From assembly GCA_012295275.1 (NCBI GenBank), contig CM022669.1:11469949-11533948 (forward strand): a DNA stretch of 64,000 nucleotides, given 5' to 3'. This stretch comes from Chrysomallon squamiferum (lineage: Eukaryota > Mollusca > Gastropoda > Neomphalida > Peltospiridae). The notes under the pieces were generated by a model. The model was not told the origin of the DNA. It saw nothing but the letters and a program-made list of their open reading frames with translations, and ran no database searches. The position numbers and the translations under genes are program-made. Every line of letters begins with the position of its first letter. Positions within the stretch are counted from its first letter, which is position 1. Shown here piece by piece: positions 38,989 through 52,712 of this stretch.

Positions 38989-39398
38989 TACATACAGCAG
39001 AGCCTTTCAAATTAACAAACTGTTAACTTTTTACACATACAGCAACAGCCTTTCAAACTACACAAACTGTTAACTTTTTACACATACAGCAACAGCTTTC
39101 AAACTACACAAACTGTTAACTTTTTACACATACAGCAACAGCCTTTCAAATTACACAAACTGTTAACTTTTTACACATACAGCAACAGCCTTTCAAATTA
39201 CACAAACTGTTAACTTTTTACACATACAGCAACAGCCTTTCAAATTACACAAACTGTTAACTTTTTACACATACAGCAGCAGCCTTTCAAACTACACAAA
39301 CTGTTAACTTTTTACACATACAGCTACAGCCTTTCAAACTACACAAACTGTTAACTTTTTACACATACAGCAACAGCCTTTCAAATTACACAAACTGA
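38989..39398 (+). repeat. 47-bp minisatellite, nine copies
   Basis: The unit is 'acatacagcaacagcctttc' then 'aaattacacaaactgttaac' and 'tttttac'. Nine CAGCCTTTCAAA-type cores from about 39001 to 39375, with 45-47 bp spacing. Confidence 0.96.
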
Positions 39399-40849
39399 CA
39401 TAAAGCATGCTTATTAAGTGAAGATTTAGACTGGAAAATCCTGCCTTTTATCAGCACAAAAAAAATCACTTATCAACTTCTTCATGAATTATTTTGTTTT
39501 CACTAACAACCAAACAAAAGAGAAAATCATTAAAGACATAAATAAATATGAAATAAACCAAAATGAAAAGAAAAAAAAAGAAGAAAAAATTCCATGTCAT
39601 AATGACCTTGATACAAAATATCCCTGTGTGCTCGGAATACACATACAAGAGAAAGTTGATTAAAATTAATAATGAAATATCAGCCCCATCATGTGACTGA
39701 AGAATGCATGACCTTACATATTCTGAAAGTGACAGCAGTGGTGATCGGTCAGTCAAATGTTTCACTGATCAATGTAGACATAGGTGAAAACAAGTCCAGT
39801 GAAGCCCTTAAAGTTTTAATCAGGGGAGACGACTTGCATTGTGCTTCACTTGTTGACTGATCACTGGCATGTCATTTAGATGAGCTACTGAAGGAAATGG
39901 ATCAGTCTAGAATTCCACTCAATTAGATTAGCTGTGTAAAGAATTATCCTCTCTGGCTTTGATACCAGCAGCCTTGCATTGACCTTACTGGAGCAGCAAT
40001 TGTACAGAAAAGTCCTTGAATCAGAAACAGTAATTTAAATAATCCTTCACGACACAAAATATTAGTTAACAATATATTTTGGATGGGCTTAGAAGTCCTT
40101 GATTCTGAAAAAGTCATTGATATTCCTTCATATAAGAAAATACTATGGAGTCATCTGAACTGTACAGAAAAGTTTTTCATTCTGCAAGAATTATACAGAG
40201 GACCCTTCTTACAAGAGGACAAAAATGGATAGACTACTTTGAACTGAGTTCATTAGCACAGTAATTATAAAGAAAAGACCTTAATGCTGAAAAAGCTGCA
40301 TAGATGATCACTCTTATTGCAGAATATTGGTAAAAAAATCATCTGTGAATTGTACTTTCTGGTGACATAATTTATAGAAAAGTCCTTGGTTTCATAAATG
40401 TTATATACATGATAGATATAACTGCAGAAGATATGTAGATAGTGTGTAATGTTGTAACTATTCCATGAATGGACAAAGGTTCTTGTCTGTTCAGTTTTTG
40501 AAGGAGCACACATTAGTATAGCAATTGTGTGGATTGTCTGTTTTTGTGTAGATTCATGTTGACTAGTACAATACTGTTGTTGATGATTCATTCTTTATGT
40601 GTGAATGGTTTTTATTGGTGAGGTGGTTCTTACGTGGTGGTTGCTTTGCAGACATCATAGATTATAATTATACAGTAATTGAGAGAACTGATTTGTGCTG
40701 ATGCTATAGTGTAGTTCATATACTAGTATCAGTTTGTACAATTGTCCAATTCATTTCTGAATCACATAACAAATTCAAAAGCTCTTTCCCAGTAACATAA
40801 TAGTAAATGTTATAGTAAATATTAATTTATCACAATCTGCACACTGTTT

Positions 40850-40891
<42 letters not shown>

Positions 40892-41398
40892 GTGTGTTTG
40901 AAAAAATTATTTTCACCCCTGATTAGTTTAAAAGACTCTTGTATGCTTTTACTTTTAAGTATTATTAAAGCTAGAATTGGTTGTCGACTGACATGGTATC
41001 CGTACTATCATCCTGATCACTGCTTTCATTAAATGTTTGAACCGTCATCCTTTGGCTAAAAGGACATCACAGAAGCAGAGATAAAACTGTTTGCCAAGCA
41101 GCAGACAGGGTTTTAATGCTAATAATAAGCCTCAGTTAATATTGACAAAACTGTTGAACATTTCCCTTGCAGCTGTTTTCCATGACACTTAAAATGGCTG
41201 TCCTCCAGCCTAGTAAAAGAAAAAAAAAAAAAAATGTTTTCTTCTTCAGTCTGGTTAGAACTGCTGTGAAAACGCTTCAGGATATTCTCAGTGACATTAG
41301 CAGCAGATACCCTATTGTGGTTTATTGTAAAACAGAACTGAAGATTTTTGTTTCACAATTCATGGTTATGAGTTAGCTGACTGAATATTGCTGCTGTT
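39399..41398. other. Unique DNA, no gene seen
   Basis: It includes a (TG)n run (40853-40890) and a 12-bp inverted pair, GTGATCGGTCAGTCAA near 39741 with TTGACTGATCAC near 39853. The 62-codon frame at 39672-39860 has no recognisable family. Confidence 0.4.
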
Positions 41399-41400
41399 GC

Positions 41401-42122
41401 TGCTGCTACTACTACTACTACCTTGCTAATTCTGCTACTGCAGGTACTGAACCAATTATCTGGTGTCCTGAAATCCGGAAATACCCCAAAACTAGAAGGT
41501 TTTTTTCCGGAAGCTATTTTTATAATTCACGTATGCGGGTGTTGTCCTGACCAGACTGGAACTACTCTTTCAAGCTGCGTGGCGTTCTTTCACTCGCCGC
41601 ATTGTTTACGTGTCGAGTCACCACAGTTGTGTATTGTCAATTTTCTTTTTGTTTTTAATTTTTAAATGTTTATGCCTAATTATTTACGCATTTAGATGCC
41701 TTGGTAGCAGAAATCTGGAAAGCCTCAGGCCCCAAGGAGTCCTGATAATTGGTCCGGTGCCTGTACTACTATTACTACCACTACTAGTACTTACTATTAT
41801 CACTGCTTATACTACTTCTACTAGTATTTCTACTGCTACTGCTGCTACTAGTACTTTGCTAATTCTGCAACTACTACTACTACTATTACTTACTATCACC
41901 ACTACTAGTACTTACCACAGTGCTAATACTACTTCTACCATCACTACTACTAGTAGTACTACTAATACTACTACTACTAACATTACCACCATTACTACTA
42001 TTACCACAACTACAATTACTCTATATAGTACTACAACTACTCTACAACTTCTGCTATTACTACTGCTACTACAACTACCACTATTACTACTACTATTACT
42101 ACTACTGCTGCTGCTAGTATCA
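41401..42122 (+). repeat. Degenerate CTA/CTG trinucleotide region
   Basis: TGC/TAC triplets at 41390-41420 and a long imperfect ACT/CTA tract at about 41762-42120. The intervening 300 bp is balanced, with no gene. Frames over it encode Thr/Leu-rich low-complexity peptides only. Confidence 0.88.
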
Positions 42123-42423
42123 TTAATTTCCATTATAATCTCATTCATGAATTAGAGCAAAACATTTGTAATTAATTGTAAAAAGACACACAGGTATATG
42201 GAACATCCATAGCAAATGAAACAGAGGCCAACTAAAAATCAAATGAAACTGAGTCACATTTGAAAACAGCATGACAGAAGGACAAATGACAACAGATCCT
42301 AAAAATAAATGTTTTATTTAATGATTTACATAGCACTGCTATAATGTGTGGGGTATGTGATGTCAATCATATGAAATATTTTTTTCTTCCATAAAAAGAA
42401 AAGATAAAAAATAATAATAATTT

Positions 42424-42446
42424 AATAAATCAGTGAATTTTGGGTC

Positions 42447-42480
<34 letters not shown>
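42424..42480 (+). repeat. AATAAA followed by a 30-base A tract
   Basis: AATAAA at 42424-42429 precedes an uninterrupted A30 by about 20 bp, the layout of a reverse-transcribed mRNA or LINE/SINE 3' end. Confidence 0.6.
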
Positions 42481-42483
<3 letters not shown>

Positions 42484-43218
42484 GCAAATTACATTCAACA
42501 TGATTTGTTTTAGAAAATAAACAAAACATAAATCAATCGGCCTATTAATAAATTAAAAAACGTTTATATATTTACGAAAACGAAAATTATAATCATTTTT
42601 ACAAAAGAAGCTTGCATAAAACATCAAGGGAGAAAATTCATAATTAAAAAACTGAAGAAACAATCGCGAAAGATCAAAAAGAAAGACCGATAATCAGACT
42701 ACAAAAGAAATGGGTTGGGGGGCGAGAAAAAAAGAAGAAGAAGGAGAAACCAAATTAAGCTGGCACCGCCCGCAGCAATCCAAACTCGGTTCTGTCTCTT
42801 GACCTTAGCGTCGCGTACCTCACTTTTCGCAGTGCTTTTCTCGCCTCTGTCTCTCTCCGCTCTATGATTCATAATCTAGAGAGATGTTTGCTCATTTAAT
42901 GCCGTATTGATTGCTTTCCTAACAGATCTGCTGGCCTTTGATACACAGTCAGTCCTGCCCCGAGCATTTTGCTTTCCACTAGACCCAAACAGACAACGTT
43001 GTAATGGGCATCCATTTCACAATGGCCGAACATCAAATAAATCATATCAAATTTCATTTGAGATAAACTCGCTGGTCAGAGCTAAATTCTTTACCGGAGA
43101 TTGAAGATGACAGACAGTGCAATGAAGCACTAAGTGTTCGGAATTGAGTAATATTTGATTTTATAGGAAAATCCAATGCCAGGTCAAGTGAAAAATAATA
43201 TAATTTTAGATCTATTTT

Positions 43219-43222
<4 letters not shown>
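42481..43222. other. Unique DNA including a GC-enriched block
   Basis: 42760-43090 is distinctly GC-richer than its surroundings and includes a good acceptor-like TTTCCTAACAG ending at 42926, but the following 60-codon frame matches nothing I know. Confidence 0.35.

Positions 43223-43262
<40 letters not shown>
43223..43262 (+). repeat. (CA)n dinucleotide
   Basis: A pure CA run of 40 bp. A short GACA tetranucleotide run lies at 43361-43379. Confidence 0.95.
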
Positions 43263-43265
<3 letters not shown>

Positions 43266-43379
43266 CATTTGTCCAACTGTCTGAAGGAGGAACATATACT
43301 GAGATAGATAAACAGGCTAAACACAGCGAGGGACACATAACTGAACAGTCATAGAGAATGACAGACAGACAGACAGACA

Positions 43380-45560
43380 AATACAAAAATTACTGGAAGA
43401 TTCAACATTATTAAATTAAAGTAATTATTAATAGCATTTCAGTGTATTTTGGGACATATTACTACACATAATCCGTGTTCTCCAATCTGAAGGAGCTGTT
43501 CAAAATTAATTTTTTTTTTTTCCCTCAAATGCTCATGGCTTAATATTGAGCAGTTATTGCATTTTTACTTCTTCATCACACTACTTAAGCAATGGAAATC
43601 ATACAAATAATGCAAACAAGAACACAGACGTGGAGAAAAACAGCTGAGTTAATAAAATCGCTCTCAGCTTTGCCCATTTTGAGAAAAACAGCCTGGGGAC
43701 TAATTGGGATGGTAACGAACCTCGAATATTAAAACTTTTTTCTTTTTCTTATTCCCGAATTTTCCACAAAAAAAAAAAAAAAAAAAAATATATATATTTT
43801 ATAGTTTTCCAGTTTAAAGATAAATTTTGGATATTATTTTTGTTTCTTTTTTTTCCTTCTTCCTTTTTTATTTTATTTTATTTTTTTTTTTTTTTTATTG
43901 AAATAATAATCATTATGCTAACAAACTGCATGTTTTGCTTTATAATGAGAATAAAAAGTTTGAAATTAATATAACTGGGCTCAGAGTCTTAAAGAATAAA
44001 TATGAATATATATTTAACAGCACTGCAACAATTTAATACTAATAACTGTTAGATGTTGGTCTAGCCAGAAGAAATCTTTTGATGGAGGACTTATTTATTA
44101 GCAGCAAGGGTTCTTTTCTGTGATCAGACAGCACATACCAAATACTTTACATAAAATGGTCATGGCACTGACTGGAAATGGCCACTCAGATATGTTGAAA
44201 ACAATTCATATACCTGAAAGTAATGAATCTTTATTGCCGGTTTTTATCAAATTAATTTGAATTTTGAAAAAAAGCGTTACACCATGATAATAATAGCTGA
44301 TAGCTGAATATTTATTTTGTGTTTTTATTTGTTCCGGTGTTTTGTTTTTAGTTTACATATATATATATTTTATTTATTTAATCTTTTAGATTTTATTTTT
44401 TAATATTTTATTATTGTTCCTTTTGAAATGATTTGTAGTTTCAACTGGAATAATTTTAGCTGCAAGCAAATTATTTTATCTGATGATTTCTTTTTGTAAA
44501 GCAAATAATTTGTTATAATATCTGAACTTAAAAACAAATTTAAAAAAATGTAATATTTCAAATAAATAAACAAAAATGAGTAAATGCTTTGTTGAAGAAG
44601 TGGCATCCAGTAATGAAGAAGTCTCATAAGTAGGTTTGGTGATCAAAACATTACAACCTTCGTTGATGTACCAACAAAGTTTTCCTGTTCTAAACAGAGC
44701 TCCATATCTACTACATAAAACATGATGGACCAGGTATAAGAATCAGCAAATCAACAGATTTTTCTTAAGATTTTTAAAGCTTCTGAACAAATTACAAAAA
44801 AACTTTTGAATAATAAGTCAACAATTTAGTAATGAAAATTACCCAATATTCATAATATGAAGATTTTTTTCCATCTAAATTTTATTTTATTTTCAGTCAG
44901 AATAACAGAGGCCAAATATTGCCACTGTATTTCACATGCATTTCCACGATGTGTTATGTAACAGGTAAAATGACTGTCAGCTAAAAGAACTGTAGCAACA
45001 TCCCAAATGTCTACTAAAAAGATCAGTAATTTGGCCAGTCACAGTTTTACTAATTGAGTAAACTCGTGTGCTAAATTGTGTACATTTTGGCTTTTATGTC
45101 TTTTTTTTTATATATGTCAGTGTTCAAAGGATTAATATTTTACAAAAAATTAAAACAGTATTTATTTTTTCCTTCATTACTTTATTCTATTTGCATAACG
45201 TCATTCAGTTAATTGACTTTTACTGCTTCGTGACTCTTTACCCGTTTAATTTAGACAAGAAATAATATTTCTTTTTATTTAATTATTATTTATTATTTCT
45301 TTCTTTCCTTTTCATTTCACTTATGTCATCAGCAGTTAAAGGTTTCCTCGCAAACAGAAGACAAAATAATAACAATCCGAAATCCATTTCAATATTTTCC
45401 CCATTGTTGGTGTCATTATGCCAGCTGATTAAGGAAACATGTCATTTTAGCTTGTCTTGTCGTGAACTAAAATAGTCTTTCATATTGAAAAATATAAGGC
45501 TATGTAATAAAAACAATTTCACGTTTTGGGGAATATCATTAAGTCTGCACGACTTCGGAA
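43380..45560. other. Unique AT-rich DNA, no gene seen
   Basis: It holds A and T tracts at 43770-43789 and 43882-43896. No recognisable coding sequence. Confidence 0.45.
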
Positions 45561-45569
45561 ACGACCAGG

Positions 45570-45758
45570 TGAGTCATGGAAGGTTTCTGTTTTTCATTTC
45601 ATGGTGTTCAACGTAAAAAAATATTGATGTTCGTTTTCCTTTATAATTGACATTTTATGTCAGCCATACAGAGACATGCACCTTTTATTCAAGCCAAACA
45701 GGTAATGATCCTAGTGTTAAATTACAGGTGTGCAGTTGCCATGGAAACAAATGAGTCA
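45570..45758 (+). promoter_or_regulatory. Candidate enhancer: two AP-1 sites and an RFX X-box
   Basis: TGAGTCA at 45570-45576 and 45752-45758 are exact AP-1 consensus sites. GTTGCCATGGAAAC at 45735-45748 is one base from the palindromic RFX X-box GTTGCCATGGCAAC. CAGGTG E-boxes flank both AP-1 sites. The cluster lies in a locally less AT-biased segment. Function is an inference from motif density. Confidence 0.35.
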
Positions 45759-48560
45759 GATGGTTGTTCCTGCAAGTGCCTTTAAGTAAGCTTCATTGTT
45801 ATAGATGAAGCATGAAAAATAAAATATTTGATTTATAACTAGGATTTAAAAATAAACCTGACTTAATCGTGATTTATTATTTGTTATTAAAGTTGTTGTT
45901 TTTTTTAATATAAAAGTGGAGGAAAACAAAACAATTAACCAAAAAATAATAAATACATTATCCTATTATGATAAAGCCAAATAAAAGGAAAAAATATTTT
46001 TAAAATTGAATTATTTCTAATTAATTTGAAAATTACTGTATTTACGTTAGTCATTTTAAATTTATCAGGAGGAAATTATCATTTATAATCGTTAGTTAAT
46101 GTTACATTGGACTTGTTTTTTTTATTGTTTTTTTTTTTATACTGAGGTATAGGTTTTCTGCACCTAACTCATATTTATTTATATTAACTTGTCAGAGAAA
46201 TGTATACTTAGAAATAAATACAACACGATGCAAAATAAAACATTCTGGTATTGAATTTCATTGTCTCTATTTTTCCTAACGTTTCTGCATTTCTCGTTTT
46301 CATATTGTATTTCGGTGTCTCTGTTTAACTATTATTTCTGCTTTCCTCATTTTTGTATTGAATTTTTGTGTCTCTGTTTTGCTGATATTTCTGCATTCCT
46401 CATCCAGACTCCACTAACGATTTACCTTGACAATACATCTGTCAGTGGAAGTGCTTAGCAGGCCATCAAAGAGGTGATGACATATTTAGAATCTCCTGGG
46501 AACGTTGAAAATTGAAAATGTTCTGTTAATAACATAACTCCCTCCTTCTTGGCATCTCCCTTCTTTAACAAAACCTTCTTAAGCTACAGTGGACAGTGAA
46601 TTAAGATGAATATACTGAATATCGTAATTTGAAACTAACAAATCTGATTTGTATTTATATATTGTTGAAGAAATAATTGCGCTACTAAGAAAGGAAGGTC
46701 TGGATTGCAGTTCAAGTGTTTAAAAGTTCCAGTCTGAAGGGTGGTGGAAAGCAGGATCAATTCTTCTAGGTGGCTCCAGTTTTAAGCAGCACCTTGTTAT
46801 TGGTTTAACAAATACCAAGGATGTGCTTTCTGCACCTACCTCATAAGGGTATATCATCATACTATTCGGTAGAATCACGTTTGTGAGTTTTCTTTTTATA
46901 TATCAGTATTATACAAGAAATGAATTACCAATATCAATTAGTATTAAAAGTATAAGCTGATTAATATCAATTAATTTTGTCTCATGAAAACAAGTATAAT
47001 CTGAAAAAAACTTCTTTACCGTTTTTGATGTTCTAGTAGTATAAAACCACAATAATTAACAGTCACATTATATATAATTTTCTTTTTTTTTTCTTTCAAA
47101 TGTTATAAATCTTGTTATTTCAATGGCATTGATTTATAATAATTAATGGTCATGTATTGTTTTAACGTTACATAAATTATTCTGAAAAACACTGAAACAT
47201 TTTCCACAGAAACCTTTCTGTAAATCACATGAGCTATGTTTTAAATATTAATAATAACACAAAGCTACTGCATCACTGAATTAATCATAGCTGATATTGC
47301 ACACCACAGCTAATATAAGGATTGGACAATACAGAGGTTTAATAATAAATGATATTACCTAAAGGTATTATATCATATATGTACTAGACAAAGCAGAGGC
47401 TTAAAAATAATGGCATTATCTGGTATCATGCTTTTTTAAATTATCATTATTATTATGTGATTCAGTGATTTCTTTAAACACCATCACAAAATGCGCTTGT
47501 TTAACAAATGTGTGTTTTAACTTAGTCAGGTAAATGAGAAAAAGTTCAGTGGAAAGGAAGTAATTTGAACAGTTAATAACGTATTTAACTCACCGAGTTA
47601 CCTGTGAAAAACAATACAGCACTGCACAAACAGAACGGGAAATGTTGGGAAACAAATCAACTGGGATTTAAATGGTAAATTGCGTCTTTACATTAGCGTA
47701 AACACATCACATAAATCAGTATTTATTTGCATTGAAAAACATATAAAAAATAAAAAAAAAAAAAAAAGTAAAACAAAGGTTCAGATAAAGTTTAAAAAGA
47801 GGTCTTCTCAAAGCTTAACTTAACATTTGTTTGAAATTTATGCTTTTAAAGACCCTTAACAGCAACAACAACAACAACAACAGGAGCAGCAAAAAATGAT
47901 ATTCATTAAAATCAGAGTAGTAAAGGAACTGAAAAAATAGTTTGGCATTACTGTTATTGTTATTGTTGCTCTTATTATTACTATCAATCATCATTGTTGT
48001 TGTTCTTATTATTAACGTCATCATCATTATCAGCTGGATTTTAAAAAGAAAAAGAAATAAATAGAAGAAATATTTCGACTCATTAGAACTATTTCTGGTG
48101 AAAGGCTAATGTTTTCAATTATTTAAGTTACTGCTGAGTGTATAAAGGCTTATCTAATATTGACAAACAGTAATCCTTTCAGTGCTCGGTAATTTGCTGG
48201 TCGTATGATTCCTCCTCAGATGACAAAGCATCAATACTGAGATTACCTGTTCAGTTAATATATTTGCCTTTGTCATGCCATTCTTTCCCATTTACTGATC
48301 TTATCTGATTTCAGCTTTGTGTTTATGTCAGTTACTACATTAGTATTTTGTTTAACAGAGTTTTGTGAATAATGTTACTGAAATGGAAAGAAAAATGAAA
48401 GAGAATATACTGCATTGTTAAAATACATGATTTACACTTGACAGATTACCTGAAAGAAAAAGTTTCATTAACCACGAAAAGGTTAATTTCTGATATAAAA
48501 TATAATTCATTACATTTGAAGACAATATGTAACTGATTTATTATTTATTCTATGTCTTAC

Positions 48561-48565
<5 letters not shown>
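45759..48565. other. Unique AT-rich DNA, no gene seen
   Basis: It includes a CAA run (47866-47882) and an A tract (47752-47767). Nothing coding recognised. Confidence 0.45.
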
Positions 48566-48632
<67 letters not shown>

Positions 48633-48633
48633 T
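48566..48633 (+). repeat. (TTA)n then (TTTA)n
   Basis: About 13 TTA units followed by six to seven TTTA units. Confidence 0.94.
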
Positions 48634-50759
48634 TTTGTATGAGGGTTTCTTCTGTTTTTTTTTTTCTTTTTCCTTTTTTCTTTTTATTTTGTGTGGGTGT
48701 GAGTTTTTATAGCTGGGAAATCATGTAACGGGGTTGCAAAATGAGAATGTCAAAAATAAAATGAATTATTGCTGGATAATAAAAATGAAAAAGGCCCACA
48801 ATGACAGAACCGTTTGTACGAATTAGACGGGATAAAATAATAATAAAAATAAATGTGAAAATAAAAAAGAAAGAAAGAAAGAAAGAAAGAAAAAGACATG
48901 AATATTAATGGGATATTTAATCAAGATTAGTTTGCTTGAAGAACAGATTGGAGGGATTTACACAAAACCATTTCTTTCTTTTTTAAAATTATTTATTTAT
49001 TTATTTATTTTAATGTAACGACATTTAATAATTCGCTTTCTGATATATTAAAACAAATATATGTTTCATCGTCGCAGAAATTGTTTCGAGAGAGAAGCAA
49101 ATTACACATAATGCATCTGTTAATCGAGCCGGTAGTATGAAAAGGACTGCAGTACTCCATACTGTTGGCGAGCTCGTAATCTAGTCTGAGTAGAATATGT
49201 TTGCAAGCGATTAACAGTTGCGATGAAAACCTCAATAAAACTTCGAGATGTGTCATATAAATATGTCACATTTTCTACACTGTCATTGATTTTCCTTTCA
49301 TTTGTGACATGTTAATGATAAGAAAGTGAAGCGACTTTGAAAGAAAGAGCAAAGCGGGACGGATCCGAAATGAAAGAGAGAGTCGACATTGTTTATAACC
49401 GCTAATTTTTGATTGTTTGTAGATTTATTTTTCTTTCCCATTGACTTGTCGTCCATTAATTGTGGTTTATAGTACTTGCTTGTGAATATGCGATGATGTA
49501 TTCGGTTTGTTAGCTTATATTAATGTGGGCGGTCGGATTATCTTGTTTAAGCCTTGCATTTCAAGCCAAGTTTATTAGGCCTGTATAAGCTTTCAGAAAA
49601 AAAAAAAAAAAACAGGGGTCAAATTTCATTTCTTTATCTTGGAATAAGTATGATAATAAAAATGCATCACGATTAAAGAAATAAAAGATTTCTTTGTTTA
49701 CAATATTGAATATAATTATTGATGCTATTGTTATTGTTATTATTATTATTTAAATACAGTTTGGAACTGATCTGAAATTTATACGCATTACATTTATGAT
49801 TAATATTTCAGAAGTATAATTTACAGGAAAATTGTATGGTAAAGTTACAAGTTACAGAAATTACTGATAAAATTATGTAAAGTTAGTTGTCCTCAGAGGC
49901 AGTGGAGCTGTTGTTTCTGTGTGTATCTTCACTTATGTTCAAATATTAATCTACAGTGCGTTAGTTATGACACTGCATTAATGTCGGTGTGGCACCACAT
50001 AAAACCTTATTGCATATTCCACTAAGATCATTAAAAAATAAAAATAAATATAAAAATAAAATAAAAAATAAAAATAAAGATATTTTAAAATAATAAATAA
50101 ATAATTCCAAAAAATAAAATAATAATAATAATAATAATGATAATCAAATTAAATAAAAAATTTTTTTTGAAAAGTAATATAAACGGAAATCTACAGCAGT
50201 GAAATATATTTGAGGTTAGATTGGTACACTAACTAATAAATCATTTCTGAATACGCAGATATGTTCTGGCTCCTCATTTTTAAAAAATAATATATATGAT
50301 AAACACATTTATGGCAGACAGATATCTTAAATACATCTGAAAAAAAAATGAAATAAAAACCCCCACATACACACATACACAGATAGATAAATGCATGCAT
50401 TACAAGAATACAAATATACACACAGACGTACGCACACATACATTAAATTGATACAAACCAAGTCATAATTCTGCCTCATGTGGCACAATGTAGGATTTCT
50501 TCTCATCTTGATACAATGATGATAAAAGAAAACTTGTGAATCATCACAATACTGTTGGCAGACATTTCCTACTGTCTAATGTGAGTTATTATTGTATATT
50601 TCAAAGTGTTTACTCTTTTGATCCAAGATTAAAATGTACGTATAAAATATTGTTATTACCTCATAGTCTGGCAGGAAGTTCCAGAAAGGCAAAAGCAACA
50701 AAAGTCGGTAAAAGACAAGACCTCTTAATTAACAGCCCTAGGTAATACAGTACAAGTGT
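48634..50759. other. Unique AT-rich DNA, no gene seen
   Basis: It includes an AAAG run (48869-48892), TTTA at 48990-49010 and a balanced block at 49040-49400 with no recognised gene. Confidence 0.45.
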
Positions 50760-50849
50760 ACTGTAATAGGCAGTATACTGTAATAGGCAGTGAACTGTAA
50801 TAGGCAGTGTACTGTAATAGGCAGTGAACTGTAATAGGCAGTGAACTGA
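50760..50849 (+). repeat. 17-bp minisatellite, about five copies
   Basis: The unit is ACTGTAATAGGCAGTGA with A/T changes near the end. Starts at 50760, 50777, 50794, 50811 and 50828, then a partial copy. Confidence 0.95.
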
Positions 50850-50952
50850 AAACAAGTACCAACACAGAACCATAAACAAATACACCCATGTACCCTGTAG
50901 ATAAGTAGATGCATCACGCACACACACACACACACAAATTCATGAATATACA

Positions 50953-50956
<4 letters not shown>

Positions 50957-50988
<32 letters not shown>

Positions 50989-50989
50989 A
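50957..50989 (+). repeat. (TC)n dinucleotide
   Basis: A pure TC run of about 32 bp, close to a short CA run at 50917-50935. Confidence 0.94.
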
Positions 50990-51480
50990 AAAACTTCCAT
51001 TTGAAAACACATATTTGTGTTGCTCTTTATGACCTATATTCATTCTTTCCAACTAAAATAACCTTGATTAAAACATATCTAAATCCAATACCATTTTTAA
51101 AATTATATATAATGTGTGTGTGTAACAACCTTCAGTTATTAGAACCAAGAACAGTCAAAAACAATCTCAAATTGCCTTCTGTTCTGCCATGGATTACATA
51201 AAAGCAAACAGGACCATTCATTAATTCTGGTATAAACGTTCAAAAAAATAAAAATTTAAAAATATGATTTAAACATAAACAACAAATAACAACAAATAAG
51301 ATACAATCAAGCTTGTATGGGATTTTTTCATGGCAAATATTTTGGTATTTACATGCATCCAGGTGAAAAAGATTTAATATCAGTCTGAACTTTTGTCAAA
51401 AACTGAAATGACCTTGAAAAACAACCTCTTGTTTCAGTACCACTTCTTTTTTTTTTTTTTTGCTCTGTTGTCAAATTAGC
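50990..51480. other. Unique AT-rich DNA beside the 24-bp satellite
   Basis: No gene or motif of note. A T tract (51448-51461) lies just left of the array. Confidence 0.5.
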
Positions 51481-52380
51481 CCCAGTGTGGTGGTTAGTTT
51501 ATTTCCCAGTGTGGTGGTTAGTTTATTTCCCAGTGTGGTGGTTAGTTTATTTCCCAGTGTGGTGGTTAGTTTATTTCCCAGTGTGGTGGTTAGTTTATTT
51601 CCCAGTGTGGTGTTTAGTTTGGTTCCCAGTGTGGTGTTTAGTTTATTTCCCAGTGTGGTGGTTAGTTTATTTCCCAGTGTGGTGGTTAGTTTATTTCCCA
51701 GTGTGGTGTTTAGTTTATTTCCCAGTGTGGTGGTTAGTTTATTTCCCAGTGTGGTGGTTAGTTTATTTCCCAGTGTGGTGTTTAGTTTATTTCCCAGTGT
51801 GGTGGTTAGTTTATTTCCCAGTGTGGTGGTTAGTTTATTTCCCAGTGTGGTGGTTAGTTTATTTCCCAGTGTGTTTAGCTGTGTGTGGTGGTTAGTTTAT
51901 TTCCCAGTGTGGTGGTTAGTTTATTTCCCAGTGTGGTGGTTAGTTTATTTCCCAGTGTGGTGGTTAGTTTATTTCCCAGTGTGGTGGTTAGTTTATTTCC
52001 CAGTGTGGTGGTTAGTTTATTTCCCAGTGTGGTGGTTAGTTTATTTCCCAGTGTGGTGGTTAGTTTATTTCCCAGTGTGGTGGTTAGTTTATTTCCCAGT
52101 GTGGTGGTTAGTTTATTTCCCAGTGTGGTGGTTAGTTTATTTCCCAGTGTGGTGGTTAGTTTATTTCCCAGTGTGGTGGTTAGTTTATTTCCCAGTGTGG
52201 TGGTTAGTTTATTTCCCAGTGTGGTGGTTAGTTTATTTCCCAGTGTGGTGGTTAGTTTATTTCCCAGTGTGGTGGTTAGTTTATTTCCCAGTGTGGTGGT
52301 TAGTTTATTTCCCAGTGTGGTGGTTAGTTTATTTCCCAGTGTGGTGGTTAGTTTATTTCCCAGTGTGGTGGTTAGTTTAT
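51481..52380 (+). repeat. 24-bp satellite, 37 units in two zones
   Basis: The unit is CCCAGTGTGGTGGTTAGTTT plus ATTT. Units 1-16 (51481-51864) include four variants with GTGTTTAG in place of GTGGTTAG (units 6, 7, 10, 13). A 38-bp rearranged unit spans 51865-51902. The last 20 units (51903-52380) show no variation. Period 24 is a multiple of 3 and the unit lacks stops in several frames, so long octapeptide frames on both strands are expected artefacts. Confidence 0.98.
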
Positions 52381-52712
52381 GGCTGATGGTGTGAAGTGAC
52401 CACACGTTTGTTTATCCGCTTTCTGGCAAAGCTTCACACGTGACTTGTCTGTTCAGAGTAATGAGAAAAATCCTCACAGAGCTGAAAACTCGTGTATTTT
52501 GAGTAATCATTCCCACGTATGTCCAATCTCTTGGGTATCGTTTTCACTGGGAAGTAATTAAAGTACCAACTTTGTGTGTTGTTTTTTGTTTTGTATTTTT
52601 TGTGTGTGGACTATTTCAGTAAAAAGATGAAATGAAGAGGGACAGACAGATAGATACTCTGTCTCTCCCTCTGTCTCTTTCCTACCCTCTCTTTTATCTC
52701 TGTATTATTTGT

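Noticed and set aside
41610-42155. 181-codon Thr/Leu-rich frame
   Set aside because: Almost entirely degenerate CTA trinucleotides. Other frames and the opposite strand are equally open.
51460-52405. Open frames of 136-308 codons on both strands (octapeptide repeats)
   Set aside because: They are a by-product of a 24-bp satellite without stops. The same DNA is open in several frames on both strands, which a real gene would not be.
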